NCBI GenBank assembly: GCA_023515745.1 | Contig: JALECJ010000005.1 | Coordinates: 62,001 to 126,000 of the forward strand | Reading direction: 5' to 3' | Length of the DNA stretch: 64,000 nt | Source of the DNA: Amoeboaphelidium protococcarum | Taxonomy: Eukaryota; Aphelidiomycota; Aphelidea | Part shown: piece after piece, positions 46,237 through 59,585 of the stretch | How positions within the stretch are numbered: position 1 is the stretch's first letter | How the letters are laid out: each line of letters opens with the position of its first letter | Made by a program: the position numbers and the translations under genes | Notes under the pieces: model-generated | What the model was told of the DNA's origin: nothing | Seen by the model: only the letters and a program-made list of their open reading frames with translations | Databases searched by the model: none

Positions 46237-49200
46237 ATGAGTAGAGAGAATTCTAATAACTTGATACGCAATAGAACTTTGAGTGCGCGCGTTGAGAATC
46301 TTTTTGATGAGATCAATTTGCAAGATCAGTTGTTGATACCTGATCACGCTGATGATGACTTTTATGATGGATATAAGCAGGAAACCGTCCATACTAACTT
46401 TGATAAAGGTCCAGGACCGCTGAGTCCTCCGCAGACGTATCTCAATAGATGCCGCACTTTGTCTTCCGATCCTATGGCTGACAGGAGATGGCAGTCGGCG
46501 GTGGACAAGGCGATCAGATCTATTGTGTCTCTTTAGGTGACCGAAGTACGCAGTGTGGACACGAACAGAGCTGGTATATACAACGCGTCAGGATTTGTGG
46601 TGGATAAGGTGCAAGGACTGGTGCTCACTAATAGACACGTATGTTCAGTTGGACCCGTTCGCATTAAGGGCACGTTTGCCAACTATGAAGAGATCCAGCT
46701 GCGTTGTGTCTATGTCGATCCGATACATGATTTCGGTCTGTTGAAGTTTGACACTGCATCCGCTGTCAAGTATATGGATATTGATGAGATTACTCTGGAT
46801 CCAGATGGTGCATAGGTTGGTGTAGAAGTGCGTGTAATAGGTAATGATGCCGGTGAGAAGTTGTCTATTCAGCAAGGATTCATCGCGCGCATTGACAGAG
46901 AGGCTCCACAGTATGGTGTTGGATCTTATAGCGATTTCAATACATTCTACATTCAGGCTGCCACTGGTACAAGCTGTGGATCAAGCGGATCTCCAGTGAT
47001 AAACTCAAAGGGTAACGCAATAGGCCTTAATGCTGGTGCGGCAAAGTAGAGTAATCATTCGTTCTATCTACCTCTGGGTGGAGTGTAACGTGCTTTAGAC
47101 GCTATAAGATCTGGTACGTCGTGTTTACAACGAGGTGATATCTTGGTAGAGTTTGAGTTTGCCACGTTCAATCGCCTAAGACACCTTGGTATGAGTGGAG
47201 CTGAAGAAGAGGCTCTCCGTGCTAAGGTGAAGAATCTAGCTGGTATGCTGGTATGTAAATTTGTATTGCCTGATGGACCATCTGACGGCAAATTGAAACC
47301 AGGTGATATTCTTGCAAGTGTGAATGGAATATAGACATTCAATTTCATACAGCTCGAGGAGGCTCTTAATTGCCGCGTGGGGTAAAGTGTCATTGTTGAA
47401 GTGTCTCGTAACGGTGAGAGAGTTTGTCATACCGTTGATGTTGTAGATTTGAGTGAACTATGTGTGCCTACCAAGTTTCTCCAACTTGGAGACTCTATCC
47501 TGCACAATGTCACATACACTATGGCACGTACTCTAAATATCCCGTTAAAAGGTGTATTTGTCGCTAATGTTGGATCCACAATAGTATAGTCGGGTTATAA
47601 TAAATCTGCTGACAAGATGATATTATAGTATGCTAATGAACATACTCTGTCTAATGAGGATGACTTCCTCTCTGTAATTCAAAAATGTTCGGATGTTAGC
47701 ACTCTATCACTGAAAGGCTTCTGTGTTCCATATACTGAACAGAAGTCTATATTCAAGATTCAAGCCGATAACGAAGCACTCAAGTGTATTGTATATGAGC
47801 GTGGTCAAGACTACTAGTGGTATCAGGAGAGAAAGCTTTCCCTGGCCATTAATGATTCAACTCAGTAGCAAATGGTAAACTTTTAGAGACCAGTATACGC
47901 GCAGAGAAGTAATGGGAAATTGGCGTATTCAGATTGTATCAGGTGTCTAGTAAGAGTACAGAGTCGGATGCCGCTACTCGTAGATGGCTGTCTTTAGAAT
48001 AGTTTCAGTGGCATAGGATTTGTTGCCAGCTGGGAGCATGGCTTGATTGTGTGTAATACTGCCTCTGTGCCATCTTATATATGCTAAGTGTTGGTCACTT
48101 TCACAGACAGCTAATAAGTTATTGCGTACCCCGTATTCATCCATCCGTATATGAACTTTGTCATTCTAAGATTTGATATGGCCGAATAATCAACATGGTA
48201 GAGTATCATCCGTCAGAAGAGCCCTGTGAAGAAATTCTTGGGCAGCAGTGATCATGCAGAAACGACGTATAGCTTTCATCCACCTGCACTGAGCGATAAA
48301 TTCAAGTTGCTTCTAGCGCATTTCGATGGACAGCTTACTGTGGAAGATGTGGCTGTGAAGAGTGTTGCAGAATAATTTGGGAGATCAGGTAAAGATGTTT
48401 CAGGTATTAGGGGTGGCAGTGGTAATTGCGAGTTTTACTATCTGGGCCAAAGTGTAAGCGAATACTTTGGTGCCTTGTTGGTGGATGATATAGGACGGAT
48501 TCATGGCATTGTTAGCGATCACAACTCCATTGATGATTTATCTTTCTGCCTGCCCACTTTTTTCATATCTGATGCTATTAGATGCGTTGCTCAGATGCTG
48601 ACTGATTAACGAAGTGTTCATCACTTACCTGTTACTACTACTTTATCAACATCTGCTCCATGCCTGCGTATGTTGCCTGCCAAGTGTTAACCACTGCCGA
48701 TATCTGAAGTGATAGGCCTCTCCCAGCAGTGGAAAGACTGTCTATTGAGTGCTTGTAAAGAGAGGCACACGATATTATAAGTTGTGAGAACCTTCAAGTC
48801 ATTCCAGTCCCCATTTGAGTGCGGAGACATCATCTTGGCTATCGATTAGAAGTTTGTTGCCAGAGCATCTGACCTGCACCTCATTGAGTATTAATGGTCT
48901 CTTCCGGGATATGATGGCGGGTATCTGGCAGTTGCAAGAGTATTACGAAACTACGCCGAAATCGAAATCAAGTTCTAACCTGCTCAGCTTTATGTGGACC
49001 ATCATGAAGAAGACTGCGATTACCTTAGCTGGTGTGGATGTAATATACAATTGCCGTCCATGAAAATCATTGAAGATACCTGCTGTAATGTGGTTAATCG
49101 TTATCCGATCAAAGTGCTGTCCAGAATGCCTTATATTTCATCAGTGATGGTTGGCTCTCCAGCTCACGCAGCTCAAATTACCGGCGGATTTTATATTACG

Positions 49201-49461
49201 GCTGTGAATGGACGCAGATTCGACTAGATGTAATCATAGCATGGCAAAAGAGATAAGTGGTGTGATGCTTTTATATCATGCACTTCAAGCCGAGATGATA
49301 TTCAGAATGCTGAATTGATGGAGATTAGAATGGAAGTGATTAGCAGAGCTGGGCATTAGAAAGTGGTGACTATTCAACCTGATCATGTATTCTGGCCTGC
49401 AACAATATTAACGCTAAGCAGAGACAACAAAGGTAATACAGTCATTACAACACAAGAATGA
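46237..49461 (+). CDS. Nma111-type tandem HtrA serine protease
   Basis: Single-exon 1074-aa nuclear HtrA-like protein of the fungal Nma111/Ynm3 family, which has two protease-PDZ halves. The N-terminal protease shows [17 protein letters not shown], His in [10 protein letters not shown], Asp in [12 protein letters not shown] and Ser in [16 protein letters not shown], so the triad is complete. PDZ-like segments follow ([14 protein letters not shown] and [16 protein letters not shown] with ITAVNGRRF). The second protease half (about 560-780) lacks an evident catalytic Ser motif, as expected for this family. In yeast Nma111 is linked to apoptosis-like death and lipid homeostasis. Its stop lies 46 bp from the convergent Pob3 stop. 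Confidence 0.9.
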
Positions 49462-49507
49462 ACAAATGATAAGATTATGAGATCTTTGATAATAAATATA
49501 CAACTGT

Positions 49508-51268
49508 TCACTGTTCACCACCATCTTCTGCATCCTCCTCATCCTCATCGCTCTCATAATTCTCATCAAATTCCTCGGCAACGTCGCTCTCCTCACCGGC
49601 AACGAAATCTTCATCGTCTTCGTCACTATCCATGTCCATTCCATTCGTGCCGCCAGCCTTATCATTATCAGACTCAATCATACCGGCACCAGCATCATCA
49701 TCATCGTCACTAGACAGACCATCCAGAGCAGTGATAGCCACCTACTCCACGCTAACCTCGGTGCGGACTTTAATGCCGACAGCTTTGAAATGGGAAACCA
49801 ACTTATCGTACTCTTCCCTCTCCAATCCACTGAATGGCAGTGTCAAACCTGCAGTATTTCTCAGGAACACCTTCATATCAAAAGTCTTATTTGCCGTGCT
49901 GCTACTAGAATCACTACCAACTCTGGAAAAGACAATGTGAGACACTTCTTCATACCTGAAATGATGAGTCGGTTTAGGCAAGAAGAGGCCTTCAGTTTAC
50001 AGCAAGTACAGGTATCCTTCATTAGCTTTGATTGAGCACTTTACACACGGATTACTGAAATGGCTCTTGAACATTCCAGCTTTAGTCAAGTCAATTCCAC
50101 TAAAGCCACTCAGAAGGGCACCAAGTACCTGATACATTTCAGCATCGTACTTCAATCTTAACCTGCCGCCAAACTTAGTTCTCAGCAAATCCTCCTTCTG
50201 TTGTTAACTCATTGCGGCAGATTACGCGTCACCAGAGAGAGCATCCAGATTCAGCTCAATTTCTAAATCAACATCCTTAACGCACTAGATGACCAGGAAC
50301 GGATATCTAGTCTGACCCTGACGGAGAGGCGGATCCATACCAATGACGATAAACTCATGGATATCATCTGGGCGGGTAAGTGCAAACAGAGACTTGATAC
50401 TTTAGTACGGTATTCTGTAATTGTGAGACTTACCATGCAATCTAATGCTGTCTTCATACAAGTCCATATTGTATCTGCCGCGAGGAGTGATAAATGGAAC
50501 ATCTTCAATTAGCGCCAATGGCTCTCCGACCAACTGCCCAACATCAGCCTTAGCTTTGACAGTTTCATAAAAAATATTGGCAGCAGAATCTTAGTCCTAG
50601 TTCTGGTCCACTTCCATATTCTCCTCATCATCTTCTTCTTAATTATCACCACCTTCAGCATCTGCTGCACTCGGTCTACCACCCTGTACCACCAAATCTG
50701 GAATGTAGAATCGCGCCTCAACCAATTGATCACTACGCGCACCCTCCTTACCTGCAAGTTCTAATTCGTCCTCAGTAGGTGGCTTAATCTCAATAGTAAC
50801 CTCCGTCTTTCCATTCATAGTGGTGCCGCTGACAGCACTGAGTGGAATCTCCATCACCGGCTTGTTACCGACATTGAACCAGAGTGAGTTACCAGCAAAA
50901 TCAGTCTATCCCCAATTCCAACCTCTGACATTGGTCTCCTTCATCTCCACCTCAACGCGCCAACCTCTAAACAGTCGGCGAATCTCATCCAGATGGCCAC
51001 CACTGGTGAAATTACCATTCTGATCAACTTCTGACTGGAAACCATCAAATTTCACAATGTCGCCATTAATCAGACTTATTCTCAGCATGTGTCCCTTGCT
51101 TCCTCGCAAGAACTGAGCCTTCCGTATGTCTCCAGCGGGAACGGTAGTAATCTTGCCACTAGACGATGCTTTAAAGCCAAGACCACTGCTAGCAATTCTC
51201 AGTCTCCCCGGTATAAGAAGTGACTTTCCACCCTTATAAATGTTTTCATACTCATAAACCTCTGCCAT
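49508..51268 (-). CDS. POB3: FACT complex subunit Pob3/SSRP1
   Basis: Single-exon 586-aa histone chaperone. N-terminal domain YENIYKGGKSLLIPGRLRIA, then GGHLDEIRRLFRGWRVEVE and the RGWNWGQTDFAG dimerisation region. Next are the middle PH-like domains (VPFITPRGRYNMDLYEDSI, RLHGKSHNYRIPYQSI and LKYDAEMYQVLGALLSGFSG). The C-terminal tail is acidic (EDDEDFVAGEESDVAEEFDE). There is no HMG box, as in yeast Pob3 and unlike animal and plant SSRP1, which points to the fungal side. With Spt16 it reorganises nucleosomes during transcription and replication. Confidence 0.95.
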
Positions 51269-51807
51269 AATTCAATAACAGTATATCCAATCGTCAAATC
51301 CAATATAATTATCAATGAAAAAAGAAACCGTTCTACTTAATCGAACGAGTAACAGTAATTAAGCGCGCAGGAATTCTCTGATAGTCGACGGTGTAAACTC
51401 ACACGAAAGAAAGAGCGAGAGAGATATGGAATGACAAGTCACTCATAGTAAGACGAGAGCAAGAAGTAGAGACGCTCGCAATAGTCTTTCTTAGTAGAGC
51501 CGAATCGACGCGTCTCTTTCCTTCTCCTCGAAACGACGCCGAATCTTTCTCAGTCTTATTCACACGCCACGCTCTCTCATTCACTCTCTCACTCACTCTC
51601 TTCTTATTCGTTCTTTCCTCTTTTCATCGTTTTGTGTGTTATTTGACTATATAAGCATATTAAGCACATTTATTGTCGGAATTTAGTGTATAATCAATAC
51701 TGTCATTTCCGTTACATTACTGTCCTAGCATTTAAATTCAATCCTCATCAAATCTTGATTATTTTGTGTAAATATAATCTCTATCCTGCCATTATAGTCT
51801 ATATAAT
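51269..51807. other. divergent intergenic region
   Basis: About 540 bp between the starts of Pob3 (-) and the endosulfine gene (+). A pyrimidine-rich stretch (tctcattcactctctcactcactctc) lies around 51570-51610. A minus-strand 65-codon ORF at 51399-51596 is antisense to it and not credible. Confidence 0.45.
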
Positions 51808-52290
51808 ATGAGTGCTCCGTAACATCCAATGAAGAAATCCTCGCCTCTAAAGCCTAAACAATCACCGCTAAATCCTGCGAATAATAGTAATAATAATGCC
51901 TAGTAGTAATAGTCTAAAGAGGGTGGGCCTGATCTTTCTAAATTGACTCCTCAAGAGCTGTAAATATACAAAAAGTATGGTAAATTGCCCACGAAGAAGG
52001 ATATTGTGTCGCATAAGCTGAAGGAGAGAAAATACTTTGACTCTGGCGATTATGCAATGTACAAGGCTGGTAAGACTGGTCCAACGGGTGCCAATGTTGG
52101 TTCTGTGCATCCATCACCTGATATGATTCCACACTCTAGCCCGGCGGCGGCAACTAATGTCCAGGTGCACCCACTGCCTCATGGTAGCAGATCTAGTGGT
52201 GGACATGACAAGAGTGGTGGTAATGATGCTGCAGAAGAGTAGAATTAGAATTCAGGTGCTGGTGATACTAAAACTGTTGAAAAGTCTTGA
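51808..52290 (+). CDS. endosulfine/Igo family PP2A-B55 inhibitor
   Basis: Single-exon 160-aa protein. Diagnostic core: LTPQELQIYKKYGKLPTKKD followed by ERKYFDSGDYAMYKAGK. The Ser in FDSGDY is the site phosphorylated by Greatwall/Rim15 kinases, which turns the protein into a PP2A-B55 inhibitor controlling mitotic entry or quiescence. N- and C-terminal parts are low-complexity. Four TAR codons in a row (about 51901-51912) give QQQQ just before the core. Confidence 0.92.
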
Positions 52291-52410
52291 GTTGTTGTAG
52301 TATACTGTACCACCTCTATCTATATATCTATCTACTGAGTGATTGAGTGATTTTTAGCATAAACAAGCTTTTGTATGTTATACTTTTAGTAGTTATTTAT
52401 TTCTAAGGTA

Positions 52411-53286
52411 TCATTTCTTAAACAGTTTAGGATCTACTTTAAGTACACCTTTGACGTATTTACCCATACCAGACTTTAATCCACGTTCAGAGATGGATCT
52501 CGTATTTTTGATGCCCAACAGCTACTTGGTCTTTTATCGCTTGGTATTATTTCGCACAGTTTACGCTATAGGATGTGATGAGCTGGTGAGAACTAATGAT
52601 GATGATGAGGAGGATTTTGAACCGGGATTTCTAACAGTCACCTATCGACCAGTAGTAGATGAAGCGAAATGGAGACCATCATCGCCAGCCTGCTTTATTA
52701 GAGCCTATTGCTTCTCAGCGCGCTGCTTACTCTTCTTCAGCATTCTCTGCATCAAACCTTATGGAACCTTGCACTTCTCCTCTTTGACGAGTCCGAGTGC
52801 ATGCAGCTTCTAATCCATAAATTTCCTTCTAACCTTTCCATGCATATGTCTAAGCGATACTTGTTCCAATTCCATATTGACCAGCTTATGGAGTTCTTTA
52901 TCCAACTTTAGATTCTCCAACTCTTCGTTATCACTGTCATCCTTGTTATCTTGACGCGTCGCCTTCATTGTACTAGTCTTATCCTAAGGTGTATTAACTA
53001 AAGACTATTGGATGTCTTTGATGGATGCAGACATGAATTTCCGTCTATCTGATTTGCCGTTGTTACTCTTATTTTATCTAAGTCCACTATCATTAAATTC
53101 TACAATCTGCACCTTGTTTTGAGGCTTTTTCTGACTATGAACAGCAGGATTCCTTATCACTGAGTTGGTGCGCACAGTCTTGCTTGAGTTCGCCTTGTTA
53201 ATAGGCTGTTGTGGCTATTGTGCAGCAGTCTTGGACCGAGTATCTGAAGCGTAAAATGATATCAAATCCTCAAATTCTATTTGCAT
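52411..53286 (-). CDS. C1orf131/Faf1-like ribosome biogenesis protein (DUF4602)
   Basis: Single-exon 291-aa basic protein, probably nucleolar. The C-terminal motif RGLKSGMGKYVKGVLKVDPK resembles the GKYKxGVLKVSxxEI signature of DUF4602, found in human C1orf131 and yeast Faf1, both linked to small-subunit processing. The rest is Lys/Arg-rich and low-complexity, for example KEEKCKVPQGLMQRMLKKSK. The start at 53286 gives MQIEFEDLISFYASD. Assignment rests mainly on the terminal motif. Confidence 0.6.
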
Positions 53287-53398
53287 TTTTAATATATTGT
53301 ATTAATTCGCTTTGATAAAAAAACTGTGCAGATCAAAGTGAAAACATGAAAAGATCTAAGTAAATAAAAATCATCATAGAAGCGCATGTTAAAATTTA

Positions 53399-54406
53399 TC
53401 ATTTTTTATCGCGCTATTGCACAGCTTACTGAGTAACTAGTTTAACTTATTCAGCGATTCTCTAAAAATCTTTGGACGATGTATCTCCATCAATAAAGAT
53501 AGAAGAGTTATCTGGCCTGAACAGTTTCGACCGATCAACCTATTATGCAGATGACAACCGCAATCGAGATATAATATACTTGTTGGCAAGATGAGATCCC
53601 AGTACCGCAGCATAGCATAAAGAAACCAGCGAGACACCTGCAGTAACTTCATAAAATGACATTTACTCATATAACTATTCCAACTGTAATCGATCGATAG
53701 AGGATGCAACAATGGCACCAGAACCACCAAGGATTGAAGTTACTCCGGCAGTTATTTTAGCAGTTGGCATCAGCTGTAATTTAGAAGAGGACAACTGACC
53801 ATCGAACGCGTTAATAGCCAATTGGAAATCCAAATCATCTGAGAATCTCAACTTTGCAAAATAGAATGGCATATACACCAAACTATACTAAGTCTACTCT
53901 ACTTTAGGTGTGTTCTAAACAGCTATTCTGCACCTTCGGAGATGGAAATTACACATATCCGTTGCTCTCCGAAGAACATTTTCAGTACTGTGATGTAAAA
54001 CGCGCTAATCCACATCATTCCAACCAACATTTTATTATACAATTCCAGAATTAGATAAAACTTGCATTGTACAGCCATCAAGAGCATTCATATTCAAGTT
54101 CTCGCGATTGGCATCTAATCCTCTAATCAAATCAGACTTTTCAAAATTAACAGGAAACTGATTCCAGAGTTGCATATTATCATGATTAGATTTCACCAAA
54201 CTCTACTATTTGAATGGCAGAGATATCTTGAAGGGATTTGTGAAATATCCAGCGCGATAAACTCTACCCGCTCTACTAAGAACTGACGTTTCTTTAATCG
54301 CGTCAATATGCAGCCGAACATCCATCTCTACATTGAATACGTCTGTCTAAAGATAGAACGGTACAAGTGCTGCAGAAATGTCTTCAATCTCTGGCTTTTT
54401 ACTCAT
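53399..54406 (-). CDS. unrecognised protein with two possible membrane segments
   Basis: Single open frame of 335 aa from ATG 54406 to TGA 53399. The stretch YSLVYMPFYFAKLRFSDDLD with FQLAINAFDGQL recalls the pattern (V/W)PxWx...Y...YxxxVNGxTGxV seen in some uncharacterised membrane-associated proteins. Two hydrophobic segments follow (ITAGVTSILGGSGAIVASSI and VTAGVSLVSLCYAAVLGSHL). There is no signal peptide. Seven or more TAR codons occur without loss of frame. No family is named. Confidence 0.6.
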
Positions 54407-54836
54407 CGTGATGGATGAGTTTAAATGGTATATCCGCTCTACTCTCTCTCTTGCGTCATTAGCAGTAATCTTGTATGGCAGATAAAATGCACGAGGATCT
54501 ATGGCACTCTATTTTCTAATTTACGCAAGTCTACCCTGCGCTGGACGTGCAGCAGAACTCAGCGACATAATAATAATGGATTAATGTACCTATTTGATGA
54601 TTGTAGTAAGTGATATCTCGTAACGTTATCCACATGTGAGATCCTCTTCAAACGCGCTCCATTCCCCCTATCACCACTGCGCAGAGACGCGTCCCCAGAA
54701 CGAGCGCGCGAATGAACCCAACCTTAGCTCTGAGGTGAACGCGTAAATTTTCTTCCGCTGATCAAAGATAGCATAGAATTCCCCTTTGTAAGTGTGTAGA
54801 TTCTATTATTAGTGCAAATATTATATATAATTCAGA
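54407..54836. other. divergent intergenic region upstream of RPS23
   Basis: About 430 bp. A plus-strand ORF at 54425-54613 has no family resemblance. The part near RPS23 is AT-rich and should contain its promoter and leader. Confidence 0.4.
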
Positions 54837-55274
54837 ATGGGAAAGAGTAAAGTACGTGGTTTGAATGCAGCACGTAAATTGCGCACGAAGCGTCGTGAAA
54901 ATCGCTGGGCAGACAAATCATACAAGAAGCGTGCCTTGGGTACTGCATATAAATTCAGCCCTCTCGGAGGTGCATCCATGGCGAAAGGTATTGTGGTGGA
55001 GAAGATTGGTGTCGAGTCCAAGCAGCCTAACTCTGCCGTCAGAAAGTGTGTCCGTGTGCAATTGATTAAAAACGCAAAAAAGGTGACTGCCTTTGTGCCA
55101 AGAGACGGTTGCTTGAATTTCATTGAGGAGAACGACGAGGTGCTGATCGCCGGATTCGGTCGTAAAGGTCGCGCTGTCGGTGATATTCCCGGTGTTAGAT
55201 TTAAGGTGATCAAAGTGGCTGGTGTTGGTCTCTTGTCGCTGTGGAAAGAGAAGAAGGAGAAGCCAAGATCTTGA
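54837..55274 (+). CDS. RPS23: 40S ribosomal protein S23 (uS12)
   Basis: Single-exon 145-aa decoding-centre protein. [38 protein letters not shown] (the Pro62-type site that is hydroxylated in other eukaryotes), [20 protein letters not shown] and [20 protein letters not shown] are near-perfect family matches. The two Gln residues use CAG and CAA, so there are no TAR codons in this presumably high-expression gene. Length is two residues over the yeast and human 143-145 aa range. Confidence 0.98.
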   Translation: MGKSKVRGLNAARKLRTKRRENRWADKSYKKRALGTAYKFSPLGGASMAKGIVVEKIGVESKQPNSAVRKCVRVQLIKNAKKVTAFVPRDGCLNFIEENDEVLIAGFGRKGRAVGDIPGVRFKVIKVAGVGLLSLWKEKKEKPRS

Positions 55275-55428
55275 TTACGCTTATCCTCTCTATCAATCTA
55301 TTATCATTATTGTATTGTCGTCATATGAATAGTGATAATAAAGATCGATACTATAATAATAAAATGGTAAAAACTTTATTATTTCTTCCAATTTCTTTAG
55401 TATTATTTATATTCGAGCGACGTTTAAT

Positions 55429-56676
<1,248 letters not shown>

Positions 56677-56940
56677 CTTGTGACAGAATATCTTATAACG
56701 TATACACGATGCTAGGCTGAATTTACAGTATATAAAGCAATGAGGAAAAGCAGAAAAACGGTTAGTTGATCGAAAATTGAAAAACAAAAACAGTTGATTA
56801 CTTACTGCAAGTCGCCCGGAACCCAACAATAAGAAAACTTTAGGAAAATCAAGTTCAATATAAAAATCTCCGTGTACTTTTTCTTTATCATGTATGTGAT
56901 TTGCAAAACATATTCATAAAGTATATCAGAATGCAATCTC

Positions 56941-57417
56941 TCAACGACCAGCGGTGACGCGCTCAAAGACAGTGTCGTATGCCACCTCGCTCAGATCAGT
57001 GCCTTGAATCTCGCTGCCAATGCCGACGAGTTTACGTCTCAGCGCGTCTTTGCTCGCAGCGTAAAGCATCTTTGACTTCACTCGGCTCTACTCGGGAGCC
57101 CACACGTAGAAGCAGATCTTGTTGCGGACACCCTCACCTTGGGTATCCCACTCAAAATCATACACAGCATATCTGCAATCATCTCTAGGCAGACTAGCCA
57201 CAAACTCATCATAATCGCTGCACTTCTGCACAGTCTTTTCTACTTCAATTGACTTGTTATCATCTGATAGCTTGAACACCACATACTTGTACTTCTTCTT
57301 CAATTTAAGCTCCTAATATACGTGCAGACACTCGTCGTTTACTTGTACTCCCGTGCTCTACAATCACGTCGCTGTTAATGATATCAATCGTAAAAGTGGA
57401 TATGATCAACTTACCAT
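56941..57417 (-). CDS. cofilin/ADF actin-severing protein
   Basis: Predicted 138-aa protein. As in hsp10, exon 1 is only the start codon (57417-57415), followed at once by a 57-nt intron (57414-57358, GTAAG...TTGTAG). Exon 2 begins [20 protein letters not shown] with the regulatory Ser directly after Met. Other landmarks are [52 protein letters not shown] (long actin-binding helix start) and [19 protein letters not shown]. Cofilin severs and depolymerises actin filaments in all eukaryotes. Confidence 0.95.
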
Positions 57418-57681
57418 TTTTGATATTTGTGTATTTTAGTATTGTAGAAATAATATTCCGATCTATTGAAAAGAGAAACTTACGGGAGTAATCAGTAAAG
57501 GTGCTAATTGACGGCGCTCTCTCAAAGTGTACTGAAATCGATGCGATTCACGGCGAGAATCTTGTGCGCGCGTGAGAGTCACACGATAGCTTAAAGAAGC
57601 TTTTAATGTGGCGCATGTGATTTCTACTGTAATTGGACTTTAAGGAGTCTTCTAATCAATAAGCAACTCGGCCAACAACAA

Positions 57682-59358
57682 TCAATTTTTACTCATCAAC
57701 AAATCAATTTCACTTTTTAGTCTGTTCATGGTGTTGTTCACAAACATATCTGCACTGTTCTCGTTCAATGCACTTATAGACTCTGCAAAATCAGAGTACC
57801 GTCTCATCACAAGATTCAGTTTGGCTTCTGGTAGAGACGGTGGAATCTTCTTGATGGATGCAATATGTTGATCAACGACATACTGGAATCGCGGCCATAG
57901 TAACAGATTCACTCCATTCAGAAAAGAGTCCAGCGCTGGAATCCGTCTATTCTGCATAATTATTTGGCACTGCGCGGTAATACGAATACATAGCAATAGA
58001 CCGACCGCATCAAAACTATTCATAACAATGGTCGAGATCATTTCCTACACAGACTTTATACTCTTACCGAACACCTACTGGAGAATCTCCTGAACCAATT
58101 ATTTTCCATTGTAATGGCCTTATGTGAAAGAGTCGGGAGGGCGAAAGAACTCGGTAATAAAACTGTATTCAGATGATGCATTGTCGAGTAATGTCCTGCA
58201 TACAGAGCGGAATACAGCTTCCACGAGATATTTAGCATTCTGTTCCTCCGCCACATGAGGAATAATCACTGGCGAATCCATGCTAGTTAATTACTTGACT
58301 CTATCACCCAAAATGAATGGACTTATTTTACCAGCCATGTTTGATAAAGCTGAAGTTCCCTTACCAGTGGCCACCATCAACGCTTTTTTCAGATTCAATC
58401 CAGATTGGCCATCATCACTGCCGATTAGCTCCGCTTTATCTCCAACAGTTACAAGTGTTTTCTATAATCTACTCACGTACTTTCCAAATCTGGCACTGTA
58501 ATACTACTACATCAAATACTCATACGTCAATCTGATTTCAGTCGAGGCTTCATGATGTCTCATCGAAATGAAATGATTATAAGCCCGGAAATTTAGTAGC
58601 ATCTTCTAAACGACAGGAGCATTTGTATTCTGACTACCCAGTTACTGCAATCTCTCCAGTAGAAAATGCCGGATACGCTCAGTAGCTTTCAAGCGCAACT
58701 TCTCCATCACTGGGCCAATGTCCTTGTATGCTCTGATATGATTGTGAGAATGCGATTTGACGTAATTCATTTTACGATTCAATTCAATTAAAGTATGCAG
58801 ATACAAATCTCCATGCAGATCGCCCTCACATAGCAGCTTAATCTCCTAAGGTGTTAGTAAAATGCCTTCGATAACTGTGCCCATAGCTGCTTTGGCGGCC
58901 AGTCGATTCTTCAACTTGACAGACTTGCCAATCGAAATCTCTTGCAGTGCCTGAATATCATTCGACAGTTGAGCCAAATCACTTTAAAACCCATTCAATA
59001 GACTCTCCATATTTTACAAAATCGCATCACTTCCTTTCACGTGCGTATACAATTCAGCAAGTTGAGTAGAATTCGCCACATGATTGTCAATCAAATGCTC
59101 TTCCTTTGCAGATAGCTCCTTCTTCAAACTGGCAATATGCTCTTTAATATTGATTCCACTCTATGCAATACTATTGATATACTCTTGATCGACTACACTC
59201 TCTTCATTCGCATGTTCATTATTAATTTTATTTGGACTTTAAGAATCAGCATCCTAATCATTGTCAACTTTAAACAGAAAATTCAATACTGCTTAATCGA
59301 TAGGTGACAAGGATTGCACATTAGTAGTTCTTTACTGCTATTATGATTCCACTTCCAT
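57682..59358 (-). CDS. VPS52: Vps52, GARP/EARP tethering complex subunit
   Basis: Single-exon 558-aa helical protein. N-terminal coiled coil (ASLKKELSAKEEHLIDNHVA, then ELYTHVKGSDAILQNMESLL and GFQSDLAQLSNDIQALQEIS), followed by KLKNRLAAKAAMGTVIEGIL, RIRHFLLERLQQLGSQNTNA and a C-terminal helical region (LWPRFQYVVDQHIASIKKIP). These fit Vps52/Sac2, which helps tether endosome-derived vesicles at the trans-Golgi. Length is shorter than yeast and human (about 640-720 aa), mostly at the N-terminus. Assignment is by pattern; Vps52 is clearly favoured over other tethering subunits. Confidence 0.8.
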
Positions 59359-59585
59359 TTACACAGAGACTAATAAGATTTTATAATAACTAAATCAAGA
59401 ATATAAAATCTACTCAGTGTTAGTATGACAATCCTGGCAGTCAAAATCAAGAAATGCAGATTCGTTTCAGTTTCTCTTTGAAATCTTGAAAGGAAAGAAC
59501 GAACGTCTTTGTTTCATTGAGGACATTCCACCCGCTCACGGATACAGTGTACCGTTCATTAAGTTGTAGAAATCTTGAAAAGAAT

